From assembly GCF_000169435.1 (NCBI RefSeq), contig NZ_AAYB01000001.1, forward strand, positions 1,240,001 to 1,304,000: a DNA stretch of 64,000 nucleotides, given 5' to 3'. Below are positions 46,228 to 55,410 of the stretch, in pieces. How positions within the stretch are numbered: the stretch's first letter is position 1; each line of letters begins with the position of its first letter. The DNA is from Roseobacter sp. CCS2 (GTDB taxonomy: Bacteria > Pseudomonadota > Alphaproteobacteria > Rhodobacterales > Rhodobacteraceae). Position numbers and translations under genes: made by a program. Below the pieces are notes generated by a model that searched no databases, was not told where the DNA came from, and saw nothing but the letters and a program-made list of their open reading frames with translations.

Positions 46228-46992
46228 TCAGTTCACACGGAAGTTGTTACCAAGATAGACGCGGCGCACATTTTCGTCTTCGATCACTTCGCTGGTGGTT
46301 CCGCTCATCAGGACTTTGCCATCATGCAGAATATAGGCGCGATCGACGATTTGCAGTGTTTCCTGCACGTTGTGATCCGTAATCAGCACGCCAATACCGC
46401 GGTTTTTCAGATCAGCGACTAGATGCCGGATTTCACCCACTGCAATCGGATCGACGCCTGCAAAAGGTTCGTCCAGCAGAACGTATTTCGGCCCTGCGGC
46501 AAGACAGCGCGCAATCTCAACCCGGCGGCGTTCACCACCTGACAGCGCCATCGCTGACGCGCGGCGCAAATGTTCGATTGAAAACTCTGACAGCAGTTTT
46601 TCCAGCCGCTCACGGCGGCGGTGGCTGCTGGATACGCTGATTTCAAGGATCGACATGATATTATCTTCAACGGACATGCCGCGAAAAATCGACATTTCCT
46701 GCGGCAGATACCCGATGCCAAGCTGGGCACGCCGATACATTGGCAGGGTCGTAACATCGCGACCATCAATGATGACGCGTCCACCTTCAGGGGTTACAAG
46801 CCCGGCGATGGAATAAAAGCACGTGGTCTTGCCAGAACCGTTGGGGCCCAACAGTGCGACAACCTCACCACGCGCCAGATCAATACTAACGTCACGAATG
46901 ACGGGCCGTTTGCGATAGCTTTTGCGCAAGTTGACAATATGCAATCCAACATCGCCTTCTTGCACTGTCAATTGGGGGCTGGCGTCTTTCAT
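46228..46992 (-). CDS. lptB: LPS export ABC ATPase LptB
   Basis: The ATPase that powers LPS extraction from the inner membrane. The 254-residue protein has GPNGSGKTT, the signature LSGGERRRVEIARCLA, DEPFAGVDPIAVGEI and the switch His in LITDHNVQETL. The coupling Q-loop reads YLPQEMSIFRGM. An N-terminal extension of about 15 residues precedes the core. It overlaps lptA by TGATG. The partner permeases LptF and LptG are not in the window. Confidence 0.97.
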   Translation of the reverse strand: MKDASPQLTVQEGDVGLHIVNLRKSYRKRPVIRDVSIDLARGEVVALLGPNGSGKTTCFYSIAGLVTPEGGRVIIDGRDVTTLPMYRRAQLGIGYLPQEMSIFRGMSVEDNIMSILEISVSSSHRRRERLEKLLSEFSIEHLRRASAMALSGGERRRVEIARCLAAGPKYVLLDEPFAGVDPIAVGEIRHLVADLKNRGIGVLITDHNVQETLQIVDRAYILHDGKVLMSGTTSEVIEDENVRRVYLGNNFRVN

Positions 46993-47477
46993 CAGTTGCC
47001 ACCTTGTTGCAGGACGGTGCGCACACGGCCATCCATTGCGGCGGTGCCATCGGTCACATTGATCGTCATCTGATCGGCAGAAATCGCACTTGGGCCTTGC
47101 GTCAGCAAAACGCCACCTGCCAAAATCAAAAGGCCAGTTGTGATATCATAGTCGGCTTCTTGTGCTTCGGCAGCCTCTTCTGCAGTCACAAAAGTCACAC
47201 CTTTGGTCGCAATCAACCGTGCGATTTGTGATGTATCCGCGCCGTAAATCACCTCAACCCGGCCTGCTGTCAGACGTAAATCACCCTGGCCGATAATGAC
47301 ATTGCCGTCGAAAATAGCTTTGCCGCTGGCCTGATCGACGGACAGGCTGTCTGCGGTGACTTCAATCGCAGCTGATGTATCAACCGTGATTCCACCCAAA
47401 TTGACGTTGGTTTGCGCATAGGCTGCACCCGCTGTCGCAACAAAAAGGGATGCACAAATGGCGATTAGTCGAAGCAT
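46992..47477 (-). CDS. lptA: LPS transport periplasmic protein LptA
   Basis: A 161-residue periplasmic bridge protein with a cleavable signal (cut near AAYAQ) and an OstA-type beta-jellyroll: IEVTADSLSVDQASGKAIFD, VIIGQGDLRLTAGRVEVIY. It carries LPS between LptC and the outer membrane. It lies 17 bases after lptC. Confidence 0.93.
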   Translation of the reverse strand: MLRLIAICASLFVATAGAAYAQTNVNLGGITVDTSAAIEVTADSLSVDQASGKAIFDGNVIIGQGDLRLTAGRVEVIYGADTSQIARLIATKGVTFVTAEEAAEAQEADYDITTGLLILAGGVLLTQGPSAISADQMTINVTDGTAAMDGRVRTVLQQGGN

Positions 47478-47494
47478 AGGTGCCTTATCCTTGG

Positions 47495-48097
47495 TTACGG
47501 GGTCTGCGGTACGTATAGCAGGCGGACGCCGTCGGTGAACAGCATCTGCTGCGCGATATCTTCTGATGCCACCTGAAAGGTCACTTTTCCAGCGGTCAGT
47601 TGGCCGAATGGCGCGCGAATTTCCAATAATCCGTTGCTGGTGACCAGTCCGGTTTCCAACTCTGCGATTAATCCGTTCGTTTCCATCTCATAACCGCTGG
47701 ACGTGACAAGGCGCGCAAGTCCCAGAAAGCTTGCTATTTGGGTGCTGCCATCAATTTCGCCCTGCGTTGCGGTAACGTCGATATTGCTGCCATCGGTGTT
47801 GTCCATGCGCAGCCTTATGCCATCAATACTGACTTTGTCGGGCTGGGTGTAATGCGGGCGCGCCGAATTGGCAGAGATTACGATGACGGCCCCATCATCC
47901 GTCAGTCCCGAAAATTCGGGCGCAGAGACGCGTTGTTCGCGCGCGATCGCTTCGACCTCTGCCAGCGCAATCTCGCTCGGTTCTGTCGTCGAGCGGGCAA
48001 ACAGAAAAAGCGTCGACAACAAGCCCAGCGCGCAAAGCGGCAGGATGATTTTTGCCCATCCGACAAGCTGTGAATAGGTGTTGTCGGCAGGAACCAT
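47495..48097 (-). CDS. lptC: LPS export protein LptC
   Basis: A 200-residue protein with one N-terminal membrane helix (AKIILPLCALGLLSTLFLFA) and a periplasmic jellyroll (MDNTDGSNIDVTATQGEIDG, TSSGYEMETNGLIAEL). It takes LPS from LptBFG and passes it to LptA. Sequence is weakly conserved in this family; position between kdsD and lptA supports the call. Two bases separate it from kdsD. Confidence 0.88.
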   Translation of the reverse strand: MVPADNTYSQLVGWAKIILPLCALGLLSTLFLFARSTTEPSEIALAEVEAIAREQRVSAPEFSGLTDDGAVIVISANSARPHYTQPDKVSIDGIRLRMDNTDGSNIDVTATQGEIDGSTQIASFLGLARLVTSSGYEMETNGLIAELETGLVTSNGLLEIRAPFGQLTAGKVTFQVASEDIAQQMLFTDGVRLLYVPQTP

Positions 48098-48099
48098 GG

Positions 48100-49068
48100 C
48101 TAGACGATCCCGGCGCGCAGGCAGTCGTGAATGTGAATGAACCCAGCCGCAGTCCCTGGACCTGCGGGATCAACTGCAAAAAGGCAGGTGATCTTTTTGT
48201 CGTTCATTAACGCAACGGCCTCTTCAGCCAAAGCATTGGGTGCGACTGTGGTTGGTTGTGCTGTCATGACCTCGCGGGCGGTATGGTCCAACAGCCCCGT
48301 CATATGCCGCCGCAAATCGCCATCGGTCACAATCCCGATTAGGCGGTCATCCGTATCTGTCACACCCACAACGCCAAACCCCTTTTGGCTGATCACCAAA
48401 AGCGCTTCGCTCATCGGTGTGTCTGCCGGGACAAGCGGCACAGCGTTGGCCACATGCATCAGGTCCGATACCTTGGACAATTGCGCACCAAGTTTGCCGC
48501 CGGGATGGAATTCGCGAAAGTTTTCAGGTGTGAAATCACGATGTTCCATCAAGGCGACCGCAAGCGCATCGCCCAGCGCCAATGTCATGGTGGTCGAGGT
48601 GGTAGGCACAACGCCGGTGCCGCATGCCTCGCCCAGTTGTGGCAGCACAATGGCGACGTCAGCGCGTTGCAACAACGTGCTTTGCGGTTTGCTTGCAACA
48701 CCGATCATCGCGATACCAAACCGCCGGGTATAGGCGACAAGGTCGGCCAGTTCCGGGGTTTCGCCAGAATTGGACAGCACCAACACAACATCACCACGTG
48801 TCATCATACCCAGATCGCCATGACTGGCCTCGGCCGGATGGACGAAATGCGCAGGTGTGCCTGTGCTGGCGAATGTGGCCGCGATCTTGCGGGCGATATG
48901 CCCCGATTTACCCATGCCGGTCACAATCACCCGGCCACTGGCGTTCAACAGCAATTCAATTGCTTCGCCAAAGCTGTCGCCTAACTGATCCGACAGAACG
49001 GTCAGCGCCTTTGCTTCTTGCGTAATGACGCGCCGTGCGGCGGTCAGGAATATCGCGTGGTCGGTCAT
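48100..49068 (-). CDS. kdsD: D-arabinose 5-phosphate isomerase
   Basis: Converts ribulose 5-phosphate to arabinose 5-phosphate, the first step to KDO. The 322-residue protein has an N-terminal SIS domain (VIVTGMGKSGHIARKIAATF, SNSGETPEL) and two CBS repeats (HVANAVPLVPADTPMSEALL, MTAQPTTVAPNALAEEAV). A KpsF-type capsule isozyme cannot be told apart by sequence. It overlaps the upstream RNase D-like gene by TGATG. Confidence 0.94.
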   Translation of the reverse strand: MTDHAIFLTAARRVITQEAKALTVLSDQLGDSFGEAIELLLNASGRVIVTGMGKSGHIARKIAATFASTGTPAHFVHPAEASHGDLGMMTRGDVVLVLSNSGETPELADLVAYTRRFGIAMIGVASKPQSTLLQRADVAIVLPQLGEACGTGVVPTTSTTMTLALGDALAVALMEHRDFTPENFREFHPGGKLGAQLSKVSDLMHVANAVPLVPADTPMSEALLVISQKGFGVVGVTDTDDRLIGIVTDGDLRRHMTGLLDHTAREVMTAQPTTVAPNALAEEAVALMNDKKITCLFAVDPAGPGTAAGFIHIHDCLRAGIV

Positions 49069-49679
49069 CAGTGCGAAAAGATATCAATGTCGGGCCATCC
49101 GGCCAGATCAAGCTTGGCCCGTGTTGGCAGGAAATCGAAGCAGGATTGCGCCACGTCTGCCCGGTGTTCACGGGCTAGAAGCACGTCGAACTTTTCTTTT
49201 AACTGATGCAGGTAAAGAACGTCAGAGGCGGCATAGTCAAGCTGTGCATCCGTCAGGTTTGGCGCGCCCCAGTCGCTTTGCTGTTGATGCTTTGAGATGT
49301 CGATCCCAACCATATCCTGCAACAGAGTTTTTAACCCATGCCGGTCGGTATAGGTGCGCACCAGCTTTGATGCGATTTTTGTGCAGTAGACAGGGGCTGT
49401 CAGTGCACCGAAAGCGTTTAATAGCGCTGCAATATCAAAGCGGCCAAAATGGAAAAGCTTTAATACATCAGGGTTTTCAAGCATCGCGCACAGATTGGGC
49501 GCCGCTGTTTGGCCCGGTGTGACCTGCACAAGGTGGCAATCACCATCGCCGCCTGACATCTGGATCAGGCAAAGACGGTCACGATGCGGGTTCAGCCCCA
49601 TCGTTTCGCAATCAATCGCAACAACAGGACCAAGGTCCAACCCATCGGGCAAATCGTTCTGATAGAGGTGATTGGCCAT
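49068..49679 (-). CDS. RNase D-like 3'-5' exonuclease (catalytic domain only)
   Basis: A 203-residue DEDDy exonuclease. Acidic motifs are VVAIDCETMGLNP, HFGRFDIAALL and the Tyr motif LDYAASDVLYL. It lacks the HRDC domains of E. coli RNase D (about 375 residues), so it is the short form usual in alphaproteobacteria. It likely trims structured RNA 3' ends. It heads the kdsD-lptC-lptA-lptB run. Confidence 0.91.
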   Translation of the reverse strand: MANHLYQNDLPDGLDLGPVVAIDCETMGLNPHRDRLCLIQMSGGDGDCHLVQVTPGQTAAPNLCAMLENPDVLKLFHFGRFDIAALLNAFGALTAPVYCTKIASKLVRTYTDRHGLKTLLQDMVGIDISKHQQQSDWGAPNLTDAQLDYAASDVLYLHQLKEKFDVLLAREHRADVAQSCFDFLPTRAKLDLAGWPDIDIFSH

Positions 49680-49747
49680 GTGTCGCCCTTTTCTGGTCAG
49701 CCTTAACCAGCCCCAGATACGGCTTGTCTACGTGATCCTCAAGTGGT

Positions 49748-51787
49748 TCAGGCGAAACGCGCCATGTCGGGCCCAACCTGAGGCGGTGTTTTGGCATGTT
49801 GTTCAAGCCAGCGGGTGAACGCATCTGGCGGCATCGGTCTACCAAATCCATAGCCTTGTCCAACGCCGCAACCGCGCGCATTAAGGTGAACCGCTTGCTC
49901 ATCTTCCTCCACGCCTTCGGCCACGACATGCAATCCCAGTTCGGCTGCAAGGGCCAGAATGGCCCGAATGATGCTATCCGCTGCCTGATCAGGCAGTGGT
50001 GCCACAAGTGACCTGTCCAGTTTGATACCGGCCAATGGCAATTGCGTCAGCTTGGACAAAGACGCGTAGCCGGTGCCGAAATCATCCAGTTCCAGCGCGA
50101 TCCCGCAATCGGCAAGGCTGTCGATATTGATGGCAGCGATATCGTCTTTACCGTCGATCAGCGTGGTTTCCAGAACTTCAACGATCACCTGATCAGCATT
50201 CAAACCAGACCGCTGCAGCGCAAGCAAGAAACGTTCAAGCAAATGTGGGTCTGAAATTGTATCCGGTGCTGCGTTCAGCGATATCACAGGCTGCCAAACA
50301 TCTGAGGCTTCCCAGTTTTTCGCCAAATCCATCGCGGCCCGCCAGATTGCATGATCAAGATCAATCATCAGCCCCGCACGCTCTGCTGCGGGCATGAACT
50401 TATCTGGTGTGAGCAAGCCGCGGGTCGGATGCCGCCAGCGCGCCAAGACCTCAGCACCGTGTAACTGCCCATCTGCTAGACGCACTTGTGGCTGAAACCA
50501 AGGTTCGATTTCACCGTTGCGGATTGCATCCATCAAATCCAATTGCAGTTGTTGCATCATGCCCAGATCGTCCCGCAGATGCTGCGTAAAGGCCTGCGCG
50601 CGGTTTCCACCGCTGTTTTTGGCGTATTGAAGCGCGATTTCAGCATCAGCCAGAATATCGAGCGGTGTCCTTTCAAGGTCCCCCATCTGTAGATGACCGA
50701 TACTGGCATTGATGGGAATGCGCCGACCTTTGATGTGAAATGGTTCTTGAAGTGAAGCGGTAATCCGTTCGATGAGATAAGGGGTCGGTTCCCTGGAGAT
50801 TAACGCAAACTCATCCCCACCGACGTGCGCAACCAAATTGTCATAATCAACGCAGTTTTTAAGGGCCTGACTGACCGCAATCAGCAGTGCATCGCCATAA
50901 TCATGACCCATGGTGTCATTGACCGACTTAAAGTCATCAAGACCAACCAAAAGCAAGCTACGCTCGTCAGCGTCTTTATTTGATACGGTATTCCCAATGT
51001 ATTCGATCAGTGATCTACGATTGGGCAGCCCTGTCAGTTGATCATGTCTGACAGTATGCTCCAACTGCGTGTTCATCTTTTTGAGTTGCGTTTGCGAATT
51101 GCGCAGATCGTTTGTTGTCTGTCGCATCGCGCGCAAATTGGATTGCACAGATCGTTGCGCGGGCAAAAAGATGAATAGCGCTTCGGCCAAAAGCACAATG
51201 GCAGAGGCCGCAAGCATCGCACGTTGCAAGGTGGTGAAATGCGCAGCTTCGATCGCCAATTGTTTGGCGACCAGATCTGGCGTCACTCGCAGGTCGGCTA
51301 TCAGCCCATTTTCGTAAATCCGACGAAGTCTGATATTCAGCGTAAGTTGCACGTCAGGCGGTGCATCTGACAATTGTTTAGCGATATTTGCAAAGGCGCG
51401 TATGCGTTGATGCACTTGTGCGTTTTGCCCGAAAAAGTGGTCATTCACCAAATCTGACCGGACCTGTGTTGTCAGAATATCGCTATAGACGGCTTCGAAC
51501 CTGTTGATCGCTTTTTCCAATGCGGCAAAGTCCGTTGACCCAACAAGAAGCAGATCATTCGAGAAACCAACAATATCTTGCGCCAGCAGGACATGTTCAT
51601 TGCTGCTTGTGATACCATCTGCTGCGATTAACCCTTTTTCCAGCATCGTGCGGTTCAACAGATAGGTTGCCACAATCAGACACAGCACAATGACCAACGC
51701 AGAACAGTAATGCAGCCACAGCCGATCCGGCTTGCGCAGGAAAAGACTGGCTGTCGCATTTTCAGCCTGATTTTGGGTCGCGAGCAT
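49748..51787 (-). CDS. Membrane GGDEF-EAL cyclic-di-GMP protein
   Basis: A 679-residue signalling protein. Two membrane helices (about 28-45 and 190-210) flank a periplasmic helical sensor. A short coiled linker leads to a GGDEF domain with intact HVGGDEFAL, so cyclase activity is possible. The EAL domain reads EVLARWRHP in place of EAL, keeping the catalytic Glu, and has DDFGTGYASL, KLDRSLV and AEGVEEDEQ, so phosphodiesterase activity is also possible. The ATG at 51787 follows AGGA. Which activity dominates cannot be told. Confidence 0.93.
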   Translation of the reverse strand: MLATQNQAENATASLFLRKPDRLWLHYCSALVIVLCLIVATYLLNRTMLEKGLIAADGITSSNEHVLLAQDIVGFSNDLLLVGSTDFAALEKAINRFEAVYSDILTTQVRSDLVNDHFFGQNAQVHQRIRAFANIAKQLSDAPPDVQLTLNIRLRRIYENGLIADLRVTPDLVAKQLAIEAAHFTTLQRAMLAASAIVLLAEALFIFLPAQRSVQSNLRAMRQTTNDLRNSQTQLKKMNTQLEHTVRHDQLTGLPNRRSLIEYIGNTVSNKDADERSLLLVGLDDFKSVNDTMGHDYGDALLIAVSQALKNCVDYDNLVAHVGGDEFALISREPTPYLIERITASLQEPFHIKGRRIPINASIGHLQMGDLERTPLDILADAEIALQYAKNSGGNRAQAFTQHLRDDLGMMQQLQLDLMDAIRNGEIEPWFQPQVRLADGQLHGAEVLARWRHPTRGLLTPDKFMPAAERAGLMIDLDHAIWRAAMDLAKNWEASDVWQPVISLNAAPDTISDPHLLERFLLALQRSGLNADQVIVEVLETTLIDGKDDIAAINIDSLADCGIALELDDFGTGYASLSKLTQLPLAGIKLDRSLVAPLPDQAADSIIRAILALAAELGLHVVAEGVEEDEQAVHLNARGCGVGQGYGFGRPMPPDAFTRWLEQHAKTPPQVGPDMARFA

Positions 51788-51869
51788 GCATGATTCCTGC
51801 AACTAGGTCGCAGAAGTATGGACTTGGATTCATTAAAGGAGCGTTGCGGCGAGGCAGTTAAAATACGAC

Positions 51870-52364
51870 CTATCCGATTTCGAACCGTTTCCTTGCTTTA
51901 TCAACGACTAAGTCATCTGAAAGTGAAACGTTGGTAAGCAGATCATAATCGACAAATCCGATGCTGCTGTAGTATCGCAAACCAGACGTGTTATCGGCGC
52001 GGATGGTGGCATCAATGGTCTTGACGCCCGCGCGTTGCGCCACAGTGACTGTTGCTGCAAACAGCCGCTTACCGATGCCTTTTCCAGCTGCGCGTCCGTT
52101 GACAAAACTTGCGATGATCGCCCACCCCTTGGGTAGATCATCGACCGTTTGATCGGCCCAACGAAGCCACTGAAAACCCATAACGGCATCATCTATTTCG
52201 GCGACATGGCAACATAACAAATCGTCATGCGCAATATACTTTTGCCGCATCTGATCTTCATTCAAAGGCGTTTGATAGGCCGTCGTTCCGCCGATGGCGA
52301 TGATCTCGTTCAGCAGGGAGGTCATTTGTGGGGCATCATCAAATGTTGCGGGACGGATCATCAT
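51870..52364 (-). CDS. GNAT-family N-acetyltransferase
   Basis: A 164-residue acetyltransferase similar to the phosphinothricin/amino-acid acetylating group. MIRPATFDDAPQMTSLLNEI starts it; the acetyl-CoA loop is GRAAGKGIGKRLF, and RADNTSGLRYYSSIGFVDYD is typical. The usual Q/R-x-x-G-x-G/A loop is intact. The substrate is unknown. It overlaps the upstream HD gene by ATGA; a second ATG immediately follows the first. Confidence 0.88.
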   Translation of the reverse strand: MMIRPATFDDAPQMTSLLNEIIAIGGTTAYQTPLNEDQMRQKYIAHDDLLCCHVAEIDDAVMGFQWLRWADQTVDDLPKGWAIIASFVNGRAAGKGIGKRLFAATVTVAQRAGVKTIDATIRADNTSGLRYYSSIGFVDYDLLTNVSLSDDLVVDKARKRFEIG

Positions 52365-52957
52365 AGGGCGGCCACCAATTCTTGATAAAGTGCAGTATAG
52401 TCATCGCGCACCGCGACAGGTGCGCGTAATCGGATGGTCAAGCTGCTTGCCAGTGCTGGATCCTGCTTGCCAAAAAACTTGTCAGCCTCTGCTTGTGTGA
52501 AACCCGCAATCTGGATGGCTTCCAGCCAAGCCGACAGTTTGTCAGCCTTTTTGATCTGCTTTTTCACCGAAACTGGAATTTGCGCCGGTAGACCGAACCG
52601 TAAATGAATGGCCGCCGTCAGCCGGTCATCCAGCGCGCCATAGCCCGGGCCGACGGCAGCCTTCACAGGGCTGATCATATCGCCGATGACATATTCGGGG
52701 GCATCATGCAGCAAAGCGGCCAATTGCCATTTAACCGGCGCTTTGGGTTGTTGTCGTTTGAAGATTTCGGTGACCAGCAGTGAATGCTCTGCAACAGAAT
52801 AGGCAAAATCACCCTTCGTTTGCCCGTTCCAGCGGGCCACAAAGGCAAGCCCATGGGCGATATCTTCAATCTCGATATCGACCGGGGTCGGGTCCAGCAG
52901 GTCAAGCCTGCGGCCCGACAGCATCCGCTGCCATGCTCTGGGTTGTGCTTTTGCCAT
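52361..52957 (-). CDS. HD-domain hydrolase (YfbR-like)
   Basis: A 198-residue metal-dependent phosphohydrolase. The HD signature is spread over FAYSVAEHSLLV, ALLHDAPEYVIGDMISPVK and KKADKLSAWLEAIQ. Relatives such as YfbR are 5'-nucleotidases acting on deoxynucleoside monophosphates; here that is inference. The start at 52957 (MAKAQPRAW) was preferred over one at 52990. It is translationally coupled to the downstream acetyltransferase. Confidence 0.87.
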   Translation of the reverse strand: MAKAQPRAWQRMLSGRRLDLLDPTPVDIEIEDIAHGLAFVARWNGQTKGDFAYSVAEHSLLVTEIFKRQQPKAPVKWQLAALLHDAPEYVIGDMISPVKAAVGPGYGALDDRLTAAIHLRFGLPAQIPVSVKKQIKKADKLSAWLEAIQIAGFTQAEADKFFGKQDPALASSLTIRLRAPVAVRDDYTALYQELVAAL

Positions 52958-53081
52958 GCCCGCTCCGCCAATGATCTGAACTATCGGCATAAGCCGCAGC
53001 GGGCGATGCGTAAAGTGTGGCTTTGGGGCGGGTTGTGATATTGCTCCATACTTGCTTAATCATTGCCGAATATCAGACTAA

Positions 53082-53135
53082 TGCGACGGGTGATGTGCAT
53101 CGCCTGACAGGCGCGACATCGCTGCCATTGTCGCA
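53082..53135 (+). promoter_or_regulatory. Nested hairpin in the ahcY leader
   Basis: Stems TGCGAC/GTCGCA (53082-53087 with 53130-53135), GATGT/ACATC (53092-53096 with 53116-53120) and CGCCT/AGGCG (53101-53105 with 53109-53113). It ends 58 bases before the ahcY ATG. I could not match the conserved core of the SAH riboswitch that controls ahcY in other proteobacteria. Confidence 0.4.
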
Positions 53136-53193
53136 AGGCAAAAGCCCTGTTATCAGCCACGCAAACAGATCAACCGCGCGCCAGGAGGCAGCA

Positions 53194-54579
53194 ATGAAAG
53201 ATTACGTCGTCAAGGATATCGCCCTTGCACAGTTCGGCCGCAAAGAGCTGGATATCGCTGAAACTGAAATGCCGGGCTTGATGGCGCTGCGCGAAGAATT
53301 TGGCGACAAAAAGCCGTTGAAAGGCGCGCGGATTGTCGGGTCTTTGCACATGACCATTCAGACCGCTGTTCTGATCGAAACACTGGTTGAACTGGGTGCT
53401 GACGTGCGCTGGGCGTCTTGCAACATCTTTTCCACCCAAGACCACGCTGCTGCGGCCATCGCCGAAGGTGGCACACCGGTGTTTGCGATCAAAGGTCAGT
53501 CTTTGGAAGAGCATTGGGATTACTTGGATAAATCCTTTATGTTCCCGGAAGGCGCGAACATGATCTTGGACGATGGTGGCGATGCGACATTGTACATCCT
53601 GCTAGGCGCGCGCGCTGAAGCGGGTGAAGAAATTATTCCCGTTCCTGAATCCGAAGAAGAAGTCGCGATTAAAGCGCAGATCATGAAACGTATGGCCGCC
53701 AGCCCCGGTTGGTTCACCAAGACACGCGATGCGATCAAAGGTGTGTCCGAGGAAACAACGACAGGTGTGCACCGTCTGTATGATCTGCACAAAAACGGCC
53801 AATTGCCGTTCCCGGCGATCAACGTGAATGACAGTGTGACCAAGTCGAAGTTTGACAACAAATACGGCTGTAAGGAATCGCTGGTTGATGGCATCCGCCG
53901 TGCGACCGACACAATGATGGCTGGTAAAGTTGCTGTTGTCTGCGGTTATGGCGACGTCGGCAAAGGCTCTGCCGCGTCACTGGCCGGTGCCGGTGCGCGC
54001 GTGAAAGTAACCGAAGTTGACCCGATCTGTGCATTGCAGGCGGCCATGGACGGTTTTGAAGTTGTCGTGCTTGAGGATGTGCTGGATAGCGCCGATGTCT
54101 TCATTACGACTACCGGCAATAAAGATGTCATCCGGATCGAGCATATGCGCGAAATGAAGGACATGGCGATCGTCGGCAATATCGGCCACTTCGACAATGA
54201 AATTCAGGTTGCAGCCCTGAAAAACCACAAGTGGACCAATATCAAAGAACAGGTCGACATGATCGAAATGCCATCCGGCAGCCGCTTGATCCTGTTGTCC
54301 GAAGGGCGTTTGTTGAACCTTGGGAATGCCACTGGCCACCCGTCGTTCGTGATGTCCGCATCATTCACCAACCAAGTGCTGGCGCAGATGGAACTGTGGA
54401 ACAATGGCGATGCTTACGAAGTTGGCGTGCATATCCTGCCCAAACATCTGGACGAAAAGGTCGCGCGCCTGCACCTTGCCCGGATCGGCGTAAAACTGAC
54501 CGAGCTGAAGAAAGAGCAGGCGGATTACATCGGCGTCACCGTCGAAGGCCCGTTCAAGCCAGAGCATTACAGGTACTAA
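53194..54579 (+). CDS. ahcY: S-adenosylhomocysteinase
   Basis: Splits S-adenosylhomocysteine into adenosine and homocysteine, relieving product inhibition of methyltransferases. The 461-residue protein has [19 protein letters not shown], the NAD loop [15 protein letters not shown], and the C-terminal KPEHYRY tail seen as [15 protein letters not shown] lies six bases ahead of the ATG at 53194; upstream in-frame ATGs were rejected because they lack a ribosome site. It is followed after six bases by an extensin-like gene. Confidence 0.97.
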   Translation: MKDYVVKDIALAQFGRKELDIAETEMPGLMALREEFGDKKPLKGARIVGSLHMTIQTAVLIETLVELGADVRWASCNIFSTQDHAAAAIAEGGTPVFAIKGQSLEEHWDYLDKSFMFPEGANMILDDGGDATLYILLGARAEAGEEIIPVPESEEEVAIKAQIMKRMAASPGWFTKTRDAIKGVSEETTTGVHRLYDLHKNGQLPFPAINVNDSVTKSKFDNKYGCKESLVDGIRRATDTMMAGKVAVVCGYGDVGKGSAASLAGAGARVKVTEVDPICALQAAMDGFEVVVLEDVLDSADVFITTTGNKDVIRIEHMREMKDMAIVGNIGHFDNEIQVAALKNHKWTNIKEQVDMIEMPSGSRLILLSEGRLLNLGNATGHPSFVMSASFTNQVLAQMELWNNGDAYEVGVHILPKHLDEKVARLHLARIGVKLTELKKEQADYIGVTVEGPFKPEHYRY

Positions 54580-54585
54580 GCGCCA

Positions 54586-55368
54586 ATGCGGCACGCCAAA
54601 CGTCAGCAAATGGCGCAGGAGGCCGCTGAAAAGCAGCGCAAGAAACGTGAACGCAGCGGGGCCATAACAAGCGGCATCGCTGCGTTTTTGTTTGCGGGCG
54701 TGCTGGCCTTTGTTGGATATCAGGCAATTGTGCATCCAGACACACCTTTGCCACGGGAATGGAACCCGACCCAGCCTTTGCGGATCAGTGACCCCGTGAC
54801 GGCAATGACAGGGTGGAAGCTGAATCAGGCCGTTTCTGATCAAGCGCAATGTCTGGCTGCACTGGACGGGCATGCAGCGCTGCAATCGCTGGGCCCGCTT
54901 GAAGATACCGAACAGTGCTTCATCACAGACCGCGTTGATCTGCGTGCTGTCGGGCAATCGCGGTTAGCCCCGGTTGAAACACGCTGCGCCATCGCGCTGC
55001 GGCTGGCCATGTGGGAAAGGCATAGCGTGCAACCCGCAGCGCAGGAATTTCTGGGATCAACCGTCAGCAGTATCGACCACTTTGGCAGCTATAATTGCCG
55101 GGCTATGCGAACCGGTTCCGGACCCTCCACCCGGATGAGCACACATGCCACAGCAGATGCCATAGATATTGCGGGCTTTGGATTGGCGAATGGCACCCGG
55201 ATCAGGCTCCTCGCCGACTGGGAGGCTGAAGGACCCAGACGCGACTTTTTGCGTGCGGTGCGCAACGGGGCCTGCGATTGGTTCAATCTGACGTTATCGC
55301 CTGATTACAATCGCTTGCATGCGGATCACTTTCATTTGCAATCGCGCGGTTGGGGGCTTTGCCGATGA
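54586..55368 (+). CDS. Extensin-like family protein
   Basis: A 260-residue protein with a basic N-terminus, one membrane helix (GIAAFLFAGVLAFVGYQA) and a periplasmic extensin-like domain. Signs are CAIALRLAMWERHSVQPAAQ, STHATADAIDIAGF and a final RLHADHFHLQ. The domain resembles a peptidase M15-type fold with His/Asp metal ligands, but activity is not shown. Cysteines in the domain probably pair. Its closeness to ahcY suggests a shared transcript without an obvious functional link. Confidence 0.87.
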   Translation: MRHAKRQQMAQEAAEKQRKKRERSGAITSGIAAFLFAGVLAFVGYQAIVHPDTPLPREWNPTQPLRISDPVTAMTGWKLNQAVSDQAQCLAALDGHAALQSLGPLEDTEQCFITDRVDLRAVGQSRLAPVETRCAIALRLAMWERHSVQPAAQEFLGSTVSSIDHFGSYNCRAMRTGSGPSTRMSTHATADAIDIAGFGLANGTRIRLLADWEAEGPRRDFLRAVRNGACDWFNLTLSPDYNRLHADHFHLQSRGWGLCR

Positions 55369-55370
55369 CG

Positions 55371-55402
55371 ACCAGACGCGGATCACATGATCCGCGTCTG
55401 GT
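55371..55402. terminator. Long palindrome between convergent genes
   Basis: Fifteen-base arms ACCAGACGCGGATCA/TGATCCGCGTCTGGT with two bases between. It starts right after the extensin-like gene and ends nine bases before the end of the convergent outer-membrane gene. T-runs are poor on both sides, so it may block both transcripts by its very stable stem. Confidence 0.7.
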
Positions 55403-55410
55403 CTTATTGC

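Noticed and set aside
50400..50470. Broken EAL domain (EVL in place of EAL)
   Set aside because: The catalytic Glu is kept and the other metal and catalytic residues are intact; ExL variants are often active.
53041..53193. SAH riboswitch upstream of ahcY
   Set aside because: The conserved core expected for that RNA was not found; only a generic nested hairpin is present.
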